Shown: positions 53,366 to 60,498 of the stretch, in pieces | Layout of the letters: each line of letters starts with the position of its first letter | Position numbering within the stretch: the stretch's first letter is position 1 | Source: Gammaproteobacteria bacterium | GTDB lineage: Bacteria > Pseudomonadota > Gammaproteobacteria > GRL18 | DNA length: 64,000 nucleotides | Assembly: GCA_016744995.1 (NCBI GenBank) | Contig: JADGDG010000001.1 | Location: forward strand, 226,011 to 290,010 | Reading direction: 5' to 3' | Translations under genes and position numbers: made by a program | The notes under the pieces: model-generated | What the model was told of the DNA's origin: nothing | The model's input: only the letters and a program-made list of their open reading frames with translations | The model's database searches: none

Positions 53366-54349
53366 TTATGATATTGCATCTCCTTTTCGTTGTTTTCTTT
53401 GCCATAACTTATATCCCTGTTTCTCCACTTTTTGCCAAAAACGACTATGCTCAGTCAAACATTTCCGTAAACTGCACTGCTGATATAACTTCATAAAACG
53501 AAAAAAATCTCGTTGAGTCAGGCCAATATCCATAGATGAATAATACAGGCTGGCAATATCTTTGACAATCCAGCGTTCTGGCGTATGCTTACGTAATTGA
53601 GCACGATGCAGATCAATAAGGGAGATTTTTAAGTCTTGCTGACTATCATTTCCATCTGGTAAGGAGACTTCATCTGGTAAGGAGACTTCATCTGGTAAGG
53701 AGGCTTCACCTGACAAGGAGGCTTCACCTGACAAGGAGGCTTCACCTGACAAGGAGGCCTCACCTGACAAGGAGGCTTCACCTGACAAGGAGGCCTCACC
53801 TGACAAAGAGACTTTATCTAGCAGAGAGTCTTCGTCTAACAAAAAATGACAGATATAAAAATCTCTATGGTTGACGCCATTCTGATGTAAAGTTCGACTG
53901 ATATGAGCCACTCTGGTGATTAAGCTTTGTTTCAAAGAAAACCTGGGAGAGATCTGCTTCCAGTCAGCGCAGAAATCTTCAAGGCTAATAGTATTGATCA
54001 AATCTTCGGTAATAATAAATGATTGCTGTGTCGCCGGATTACTGCCTTTATTAGCATAAGCGGCAATTTTCATTGTCTCAACATTAAGCTGTTCTAATTT
54101 TTTAATAGCCAGATATTCATTGGCGGCACCAAGCACAGGAAGGCGCAGACGCAGCAGGTTTTCAATAATTTCAAACCAGCCGACACCACGATGTATCTTA
54201 ATAAAATAACTCTGATCCTGCAGGGAAAAACGCAGAGTTTTTCGTGCTTCCAGAGCACGAAAAACCTCTCCCTGAAGCTGTTCAGCCTCAATAAAAGGGT
54301 CTTTGTTTTTCCATTGCTGTGCAAATGGTTTAGTTAATTCTAGCTGCAT
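53366..54349 (-). CDS. waaP: LPS core heptose I kinase with repeat-expanded loop
   Basis: A 327-residue WaaP/RfaP, about 60 residues longer than the usual ~265. HRDFYICHFLL (161-171) is the catalytic loop, and LKISLIDLHRAQLR (240-253) with RWIVKDIASLYYSSMD are near-identical to the enterobacterial enzyme's signature. Between them lie about ten copies of a 6-residue unit (SLSGEA, then SLPDEV; residues 174-233), coded by 18-bp tandem repeats. The rest looks intact, so phosphorylation of heptose I is expected if the loop is tolerated. It precedes the InaA-type gene by 48 nt. Confidence 0.9.
   Translation of the reverse strand: MQLELTKPFAQQWKNKDPFIEAEQLQGEVFRALEARKTLRFSLQDQSYFIKIHRGVGWFEIIENLLRLRLPVLGAANEYLAIKKLEQLNVETMKIAAYANKGSNPATQQSFIITEDLINTISLEDFCADWKQISPRFSLKQSLITRVAHISRTLHQNGVNHRDFYICHFLLDEDSLLDKVSLSGEASLSGEASLSGEASLSGEASLSGEASLSGEASLPDEVSLPDEVSLPDGNDSQQDLKISLIDLHRAQLRKHTPERWIVKDIASLYYSSMDIGLTQRDFFRFMKLYQQCSLRKCLTEHSRFWQKVEKQGYKLWQRKQRKGDAIS
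53653..53832. repeat. Ten tandem 18-bp repeats inside waaP
   Basis: Consecutive 18-bp units start at 53653 and run to 53832. On the plus strand the first three read CATCTGGTAAGGAGACTT-like, the next six CACCTGACAAGGAGGCTT-like, and the last ones are more degenerate. The unit is a multiple of three, so copy-number change would keep the reading frame and only lengthen or shorten the loop between the catalytic Asp and the metal-binding Asp. Confidence 0.93.
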
Positions 54350-54381
54350 AATTATAGAAACATAAGTTTAGAAAGATGAGT

Positions 54382-55896
54382 TTAGAGGGCAGAAGATAAA
54401 GCCTGATTAAAATAATACTTCCAGTCTTTATAACAATCTTTTTTATCCCAGTTTTTTAGAAATCGTATTTTGTCACGTTGCCAGCTTTGTTTAAAACGCC
54501 ACCTCGTTTTGTGCTGAACCATGGCATCCAGATCCACTATCCAGGCATTGGTGCCATCAATCAGGAAATTGCTGCCCTTAAGATCACCATGAGTAATATT
54601 ATAGTCACCTAGTTGATTTAATGTGGCAATTAATTTATCTGCAACGATTTGCTTATTGTTTATTAATTTGCCATTAGGCGCTTTTTTTTCATCACCTAAC
54701 TTTTTTTCATCACAAAACCTCTTTTCATCACAAAAGAAGTCCCAACTACTTTGTCCCTGCTGATATTTGCAAATAAAATAGCTGCAGCGTTTGCCCAGCG
54801 AAGGTGTTAATTCAATCAATGCCACCGGCTCCGGTGTCAAAATTCCCATAAAACGTAACAGATGAGCATTAACCCATGATTTTCTGGCTCTTGAATTCTG
54901 CCCTTTATGCATTAATTCATAAGCCATACCTTTGGGGTTATAACGCTTAATAACATATTTTTCATCACCCACTAAAACTGACTTTACCGTGCAGGTATTG
55001 CCCTGTTTTAAAAAAGCTGATTGCTCATTTTGAAAAAAAAGTTCAGGTTGATCCAACAGCTGCTGAATAGCCTGATTATGATATTCTCTGCGACACAGGG
55101 TATAAGACTGCTGCTTTTTATTATAAATAACATCAGTACACTCTCTGAGTATTTTTTTCAGGTAGTGTTCGATACGTCCTTGTTGAAAATATTGTATTAA
55201 ATGCCAAAATTGAGTTCGATCTGTTTTGCTCAGGCTTATATTAGCCAAAGCAGCATATTCTTCCAGTAAAGTAGTACTGGATTTTTCTGTGCTATCAAAT
55301 GTCTGGGCTATGAATAAGGCCAGATTATTGAGTCGCTCTTTTTTCTTTAAGGGCGCTGTGCTCTGTTTTAATTCTTCACCATCCAGAGTGTAAATATTTG
55401 ACTCTACATCATTGGATGAAGCCTCCAGAAAAAAATTAGCATAATGCAGATCCTGGTGTGCCAGACCTGAGTTGTGATGCTGCACCAATACGGATATCAT
55501 TTTTTTAAGTTGCTGTTGTTGTTCCTGCTGACTATTTTTCAGCCAGAACTGAGCCAGATTTTTCCCTTCAATATATCGAAATACCAGAATATAAAGCCCT
55601 TCATCTGAGAGGCCAGAGCTAATCAGTTCAGGCGTTAATATATGATGCTTACTTAGTAAATCTGCACCTGAAATTTCTCTTGACCAATGTGTTTTTGCTC
55701 TGGAGGGATGTAAAAATAACTTTATAATGACTTTTTTATTTAAGTAAGTACCCAAAAAAACCATTCGTTTTCCCGGTACAATGCGAAGCAATTGCTCACA
55801 ATGGATCACTTGCCCACTAATCATTAATTGAAACGGAGAAGCCACCTGATATTTAGCATTTTGAAGCTCCTGCAAGGTCATTGATGCAATCGACAT
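54382..55896 (-). CDS. Protein with two LPS-kinase-like domains in tandem
   Basis: A 504-residue protein with two kinase folds. Domain 1 (about 30-180) has VIIKLF, HQDLHYAN (147-154) and TLDGEE. Domain 2 (about 295-500) has YVIKRYN, HGDLKGSN (436-443) and VDLDAM (454-459). Both keep the catalytic Asp, the Asn and the metal-binding Asp. A short repeated stretch FCDEKRFCDEKKLGDEKK lies at about 388-405 in domain 2. LPS kinases normally have one domain, so this may phosphorylate two positions or be a fused pair. It lies between waaG (6 nt away) and waaP, so core heptose or Kdo is the likely target. Confidence 0.82.
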   Translation of the reverse strand: MSIASMTLQELQNAKYQVASPFQLMISGQVIHCEQLLRIVPGKRMVFLGTYLNKKVIIKLFLHPSRAKTHWSREISGADLLSKHHILTPELISSGLSDEGLYILVFRYIEGKNLAQFWLKNSQQEQQQQLKKMISVLVQHHNSGLAHQDLHYANFFLEASSNDVESNIYTLDGEELKQSTAPLKKKERLNNLALFIAQTFDSTEKSSTTLLEEYAALANISLSKTDRTQFWHLIQYFQQGRIEHYLKKILRECTDVIYNKKQQSYTLCRREYHNQAIQQLLDQPELFFQNEQSAFLKQGNTCTVKSVLVGDEKYVIKRYNPKGMAYELMHKGQNSRARKSWVNAHLLRFMGILTPEPVALIELTPSLGKRCSYFICKYQQGQSSWDFFCDEKRFCDEKKLGDEKKAPNGKLINNKQIVADKLIATLNQLGDYNITHGDLKGSNFLIDGTNAWIVDLDAMVQHKTRWRFKQSWQRDKIRFLKNWDKKDCYKDWKYYFNQALSSAL

Positions 55897-55902
55897 GAGT
55901 AA

Positions 55903-57084
55903 TTACTTGGCTGCAATGATATGGTTTTCATAGACATTCGCACGCAATCTTTTTTTACCCGTATCTTCTATAATATCAGAGACTCTATCCGGCATACTGA
56001 ATATATCGCTGCTGCGCATATAGCTTATGGCATTCTCCTGCCATTTCGGCCAATCATCCGAGGTAAGCATAGTGAGTAATTGCTGATTGTATTCCGCTTG
56101 CTGAAAAGGTTCTGACAGTACTTTGCCAGCTTCTGCATTCTCAATATGAAAGGCATAACCACAGACGCCACTGATTAATTGTGGAATGCCTGCCGCAATT
56201 GCTTCAAGCAGAACCGTCCCAGTGTTTTCATGTCTTGCAGGGTGCATAAAAAGATCCGTTGCTAATAACAATTCTGGTACATCATCTCTTGCACCCGGCA
56301 GATAAACCTGATCCTCTATACCCAGTTTTTTGGCAAGTGCCCTATATTTTTTTAACTTATCTTCACCGGCTACCAGAAAAAATGTTTTACTGCGTAGCGC
56401 TTCGGGTAAACTGGCCAATGCTTCCATGGCCCTGTCAACTCCCTTGCGCTTATAACCTGTACCAACCATCAATAACAGCTTATCATCATCATTTAAAGTA
56501 TGACCATTAAATACCAGAGTCTTACGAACTCTGCTGCGGATCTCATCAGCATTATCCGGCCTAATCCGTGAGCGATCAACTCCTGGCGGTAATGAGTGAA
56601 AACGTTGTGCAGGCGTATGGTAGATTTTTTTGAAATTCTCCATTTGAATTTCAGAAATAAACAGCAGTTCAACATTGGTATCAAGAGAAAAAACAGCTTC
56701 TTCCATGGCCTGAAAAACTTTATAGCGATTGCCTAAACGATAGAGCTTACCATGCTGCTCACTTACCTTAGCTTCATAGCAGGGATCGGCTGCATAATAC
56801 AAATCAAGATCTTTCATTTTGTTAAAACCAACCACCAGATCATAATTTTCCTGAAGCAATAGTGTGGATAATTTTTCTGAAAAATCACTGATCCGCTGAT
56901 GGTTGGTAAAACCTTTAACAGGAATTTTTGTCAGCTTAAAACCTTCAGGCAATTCACCTTCCCAAATAAAACTATAAACCGAAATCTCATGGCCTCGCTG
57001 CTGGCACTCTTTTGCAATACGTAAAAAATCACGCTCCAGCCCACCATAGGGAAAATATTTAAATAGTGCAAAAGCTAATTTCAT
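55903..57084 (-). CDS. waaG: LPS core glycosyltransferase WaaG-type (GT4)
   Basis: A 393-residue GT4 enzyme. The N-terminus (MKLAFALFKYFPYGGLERDFLRIA) closely follows the WaaG/RfaG pattern, with the glycine-rich GGLxRD acceptor loop. The C-terminal donor site has LLMVGTGYKRKGVDRAMEAL and HPARHENTGTVLLEAIAAG (E-x7-E). In enteric bacteria WaaG adds the first glucose to heptose II; here the sugar is not certain. It lies between waaC (20 nt) and the double kinase in the waa operon. Confidence 0.88.
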   Translation of the reverse strand: MKLAFALFKYFPYGGLERDFLRIAKECQQRGHEISVYSFIWEGELPEGFKLTKIPVKGFTNHQRISDFSEKLSTLLLQENYDLVVGFNKMKDLDLYYAADPCYEAKVSEQHGKLYRLGNRYKVFQAMEEAVFSLDTNVELLFISEIQMENFKKIYHTPAQRFHSLPPGVDRSRIRPDNADEIRSRVRKTLVFNGHTLNDDDKLLLMVGTGYKRKGVDRAMEALASLPEALRSKTFFLVAGEDKLKKYRALAKKLGIEDQVYLPGARDDVPELLLATDLFMHPARHENTGTVLLEAIAAGIPQLISGVCGYAFHIENAEAGKVLSEPFQQAEYNQQLLTMLTSDDWPKWQENAISYMRSSDIFSMPDRVSDIIEDTGKKRLRANVYENHIIAAK

Positions 57085-57104
57085 TTTTTATCCCATTCAA
57101 TTAA

Positions 57105-58196
57105 TTAAGTACTAAAATCCAGCATTTTATTTACCGCATCTGCAACCTGCTCCGGGTTCAGTGAAATGAAACATTCAGGAGTAATGCCATCGGTGTTTTT
57201 AAAGCGGTCTTTCTTTAAGCAGTCTTTTTTAAAACAGGGAGCACAATCAATATCTGCCTGCAGGTGCAGTTGATTTTTTCCATAAGTACCGGTCAGCCCG
57301 GGACTGGTTGGCCCATAGAGAGCGACAGTTGGTTTCCCTAAAGCTGCTGACAAATGTGCGAGTCCAGTATCAACGGCAACAACCGCATCGACATTTATCA
57401 TTTTTCCCAGTAGTTCATTAAGATTCATTTTATCCAGTATTAAAACCTGTTCTGATTGCTGGCAATGCTGTTTTATCCTCTGTGCTCTTTGATATTCAGA
57501 CTCGTTGCCCCAGGGCAGTAGAACGGTATACGCCTGTGCTATCATCTTTTCAGCCAGCTCAAACCAGTAAGGCTCCGGCCAGTGCTTTGTTGTCCAGGTT
57601 GTACCGTGTAAGAATAGTATTTGCGGCTGCTGGATTGCAAGCCCCTCTGTCCCCTTTCTTAAAGGTGTGGAATCAACAGGATCAAGACTGCCAATATTTT
57701 CTTTTATGCCATAATTAATTCCAGAGGGGAGTTCGTAGCCAAGAACTTTGGCAAATAGTTGTCGCACTCTTTCTACCGCATGTTGTTGCTTTTCAATGCT
57801 CTGGAGATGCTGGTAAAAATGGCATGCTATTGGCTCTCTGGCAGATTGTTTATCCAGCCCATAGCGTGGGCCTTTTGCCATGCGAGTTATTACAGCACTT
57901 TTAAACAAACCTTGTGCATCAATGACGTAATCATATTGCCGCTGCTGCAGCTGTTGTTTAAAACGTTGCCATTCACCGGAAATAATGGTTTTTAAAATTT
58001 GTTTACGCCAGCGCCTGAGCGCCACTGGGATCACGGTTCTGACATCAGGGTGCCAGTAAGGGATCTCTGCAAAGTTTTCTTCAACAACCCAGTCAAACTG
58101 AATATCACCCAGCGCTTTTTTAGCATCGGTCAGTGCCGGCAATGTATGTATCACATCACCCAGAGAGGAGGTTTTAATGATCAGTACCGTCTTCAA
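57105..58196 (-). CDS. waaC: LPS heptosyltransferase I
   Basis: A 363-residue GT9 heptosyltransferase, longer than the usual ~320. VLIIKTSSLGDVIHTLPALTDA and FDWVVEENFAEIP at the start are WaaC signatures, FLHGTTWTTKHWPEPYWFEL is the central motif and VAVDTGLAHLSAALGKPTVALYGPTSP the ADP-heptose site. The excess length comes from an insert around residues 178-193 that contains PLRKGTEGL, matching a dispersed palindromic repeat, and from a Lys-rich stretch near the C-terminus. It adds the first heptose to Kdo. Confidence 0.92.
   Translation of the reverse strand: MKTVLIIKTSSLGDVIHTLPALTDAKKALGDIQFDWVVEENFAEIPYWHPDVRTVIPVALRRWRKQILKTIISGEWQRFKQQLQQRQYDYVIDAQGLFKSAVITRMAKGPRYGLDKQSAREPIACHFYQHLQSIEKQQHAVERVRQLFAKVLGYELPSGINYGIKENIGSLDPVDSTPLRKGTEGLAIQQPQILFLHGTTWTTKHWPEPYWFELAEKMIAQAYTVLLPWGNESEYQRAQRIKQHCQQSEQVLILDKMNLNELLGKMINVDAVVAVDTGLAHLSAALGKPTVALYGPTSPGLTGTYGKNQLHLQADIDCAPCFKKDCLKKDRFKNTDGITPECFISLNPEQVADAVNKMLDFST
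57642..57668. repeat. Dispersed palindromic repeat inside waaC
   Basis: CCCCTCTGTCCCCTTTCTTAAAG-like sequence on the plus strand, in the coding region of waaC, corresponds to the PLRKGTEGL insert. It resembles the intergenic repeat at 47617-47657 (CCCCTC, CCCCTTT, TTAAAG). The insertion is in frame. Confidence 0.5.
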
Positions 58197-58197
58197 T

Positions 58198-59250
58198 CTA
58201 AGGCTCCCGAACCATTGAAAGAGACTCCAGTGCCTGCAAAACTTTTTTCGGCTCCAAATTTTCCAGACAGTGAGTATGGCCTAAAGGACAGCTGCGTTTA
58301 AAACAGGGACTGCACTCCAGATTGAGTGTTTCGGTTGTGCAATTGTCACCTAAGGGTGGAGTAAAATCCGGATCACTGGAACCATAAATCCCCACAACCG
58401 GTACGCCGAGTGCCGCTCCCATGTGCATCAGCCCTGAATCATTACTGACCACAGCCTGACTCAAAGACATCAAATCAATAGCTTGGGCCAATTGTGTTTT
58501 ACCACATAAATTGATTGCCTGCTGCTGAAGGATTTGATTGATCTGCTCAGCTATATTGTGATCTTTTTGTGAACCAAAGATCCAGATCTGCCAGCCCTGG
58601 CTGATTTTTTCCTGTGCCAGCGCTGCATAGTGTCGGGCCGGCCACTGCTTGGCCGGTCCGTATTCTGCTCCCGGACAGAGTGCCAATACGGGTTTCTCAT
58701 CAGCAAGCCCAAATTCATTCAGGACAGATTGAACTTTTTCAGTTTGTATGCTCAATGCCGGAACAGGAATGTGCGCAATATCAAGCTGATTTATATCAAC
58801 CGGAGCAGCCAGAGCAACAAAACGCTGCACGGTCATAGTTAATTTTAATTTGTCTAATTTATGCAGATCATTGAGTAAGCCATAGCGAAATTCCCCCACA
58901 TAACCTGTTCTTCGGGGAATTTTTGCCCAGAACGGCACCAGAGCAGATTTTAGAGAGTTTGGTAATAAAATAGCCTGATCATAGTGTTTATCACGCAGAG
59001 ATTTACCCAGTTGATAACGCAGTTTAAGCTGTAACTGGCCGTGCCCAAGGGGCATATCAATGACCTCAGATACCTCTGGCATACGCTCCAGCAGTGCATT
59101 ACTCCATAGGGGAGCCATTACATCAATCTGCAGCGCTGGATTTTGCTGTTTAAGTACCATAAACAGACTTTGTGCCATCACCATATCGCCCACCCATGAT
59201 GGGCCGACAATCAGGATCTTAGCCGGATCTGAAGTAGTGCTCAAGTTCAC
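58198..59250 (-). CDS. waaF: LPS heptosyltransferase II
   Basis: A 350-residue GT9 enzyme, of family length. KILIVGPSWVGDMVMAQSLF, VLALCPGAEYGPAKQWPARHYAALA and VVSNDSGLMHMGAALGVPVVGIYGSSDP are WaaF signatures, ending near CFKRSCPLGHTHCL with a Cys cluster common in this family. It adds the second heptose to the LPS inner core. One base separates it from waaC, and it overlaps the zinc-finger gene by 4 nt, so the operon order is zinc finger, waaF, waaC, waaG, kinases. Confidence 0.95.
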   Translation of the reverse strand: MNLSTTSDPAKILIVGPSWVGDMVMAQSLFMVLKQQNPALQIDVMAPLWSNALLERMPEVSEVIDMPLGHGQLQLKLRYQLGKSLRDKHYDQAILLPNSLKSALVPFWAKIPRRTGYVGEFRYGLLNDLHKLDKLKLTMTVQRFVALAAPVDINQLDIAHIPVPALSIQTEKVQSVLNEFGLADEKPVLALCPGAEYGPAKQWPARHYAALAQEKISQGWQIWIFGSQKDHNIAEQINQILQQQAINLCGKTQLAQAIDLMSLSQAVVSNDSGLMHMGAALGVPVVGIYGSSDPDFTPPLGDNCTTETLNLECSPCFKRSCPLGHTHCLENLEPKKVLQALESLSMVREP

Positions 59251-59450
59251 TCTTTAAGTAAATACTCTGCACTGCAGTATGGACATTTTGCCATACCGCC
59301 ATTTTCCTTAACGGGCAGATAGACTTTAGGGTGAGAGTTCCACAGGCTGGTACCAGGCATCGGACAGTGTGCAGGTAAGTCGGATCCTCTCAGCTCATAC
59401 CGGTTACTGGTATTAGGTGTCATTAGCTCTTCATTCTTTGCTTGAGTCAT
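59247..59450 (-). CDS. zf-CHCC zinc-finger protein
   Basis: A 67-residue protein of the zf-CHCC family (related to the NDUFS6/YfhB type). LPAHCPMPG, WNSHPKVYLP and KCPYCSAEYLL give the Cys-His-Cys-Cys set expected to bind one zinc ion. Such a gene commonly accompanies ilvE and waaF in gammaproteobacteria. Role unknown. Confidence 0.88.
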   Translation of the reverse strand: MTQAKNEELMTPNTSNRYELRGSDLPAHCPMPGTSLWNSHPKVYLPVKENGGMAKCPYCSAEYLLKE

Positions 59451-59479
59451 AGATGAGTCCTGTTATTTTAACCAATGTA

Positions 59480-60403
59480 TTATTTAACCAGTGTTTGCCA
59501 CTGGGGATATAAATCACGGCGGCCATGAACCTGATCAAAGTACATAGTTTGTAGTTTCTCAGTGACAGGTCCACGTCCACCATTGCCAATCTGGCGGTTA
59601 TCCAGTTCACGAATCGGGGTGACTTCTGCCGCAGAGCCGGTGAAGAAAGCCTCATCAGCACAATAAACTTCATCACGGGTAATTCGTTTTTCTTTTATTT
59701 CATAACCCAACTCTGCAGCCAGAGAGAAAATAGTATCACGAGTAATACCTTCCAGTGCTGAAGTCAGCTCCGGTGTATAAATAGTATCATTGCGCACGAT
59801 GAAGATGTTTTCACCACTGCCTTCAGCCACAAAACCATCCACATCAAGTAACAGAGCCTCATCATAACCATCGGTTAATGCTTCTTGCAGGGCCAGCATG
59901 GAATTCATGTAATTGCCATTAGCCTTTGCTTTACACATGGTAATATTTACATGATGACGAGTGAAAGAAGAGGTTTTGATACGGATGCCTTTTTCCAGAC
60001 TGTCTTCCCCCAGATAAGTACCCCACTTCCAGGCAGCAATCATAATATGAACTTTCAGATTATCCGCTCGTAAGCCCATTCCTTCACTGCCATAAAAAGC
60101 CATCGGGCGAATATAGGCAGAATCAAGGTTATTCTGAGCAACTACATCTTTCGTTGCTTCATTTATGGTTTCTTTATCAAAGGGCATCTTCATATTTAGA
60201 ATGTGCGCAGATCGAAACAGACGGTCTGTATGTTCCTGCAAGCGGAAAATTGCCGCTCCTTTATCAGTTTGATAAGCTCGCTCACCTTCAAAAACACCCA
60301 TGCCATAATGCAATGTGTGTGTTAAGACATGAACTTTGGCATCACGCCAGGGAACCATTTTACCATCAAACCAGATGACGCCATCAATGTCATCCATCGA
60401 CAT
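59480..60403 (-). CDS. ilvE: Branched-chain amino acid aminotransferase
   Basis: A 307-residue class IV PLP aminotransferase. The start chosen is the ATG at 60403 (MSMDDIDGVIWFDGK), because GAGGAG lies 7 nt upstream; an earlier in-frame ATG at 60418 lies upstream of that site. HTLHYGMGVFEGERAY, MCKAKANGNYMNSMLALQEAL with the PLP Lys, EGSGENIFIVRND and YCADEAFFTGSAAEVTPI are IlvE hallmarks. It transfers the amino group between glutamate and Leu, Ile or Val keto acids. Not part of the glycan pathway, but a stable neighbour of waaF. Confidence 0.96.
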   Translation of the reverse strand: MSMDDIDGVIWFDGKMVPWRDAKVHVLTHTLHYGMGVFEGERAYQTDKGAAIFRLQEHTDRLFRSAHILNMKMPFDKETINEATKDVVAQNNLDSAYIRPMAFYGSEGMGLRADNLKVHIMIAAWKWGTYLGEDSLEKGIRIKTSSFTRHHVNITMCKAKANGNYMNSMLALQEALTDGYDEALLLDVDGFVAEGSGENIFIVRNDTIYTPELTSALEGITRDTIFSLAAELGYEIKEKRITRDEVYCADEAFFTGSAAEVTPIRELDNRQIGNGGRGPVTEKLQTMYFDQVHGRRDLYPQWQTLVK

Positions 60404-60410
60404 AACTAAA

Positions 60411-60416
60411 CTCCTC
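60411..60416 (-). promoter_or_regulatory. Ribosome-binding site deciding the ilvE start
   Basis: GAGGAG on the minus strand, 7 nt from the ATG at 60403. It favours this start over the ATG at 60418. Confidence 0.7.
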
Positions 60417-60498
60417 AATCAAAATCAGGACTAATACAGGATGAGACAGCCTCACCCTAAACTACTAAAAAGGAGCTATTCTACACTATGACTGTGCT

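Noticed and set aside
53653..53832. CRISPR-like regular repeats
   Set aside because: The 18-bp units are directly adjacent with no spacers and are in frame within waaP, so it is a coding minisatellite.
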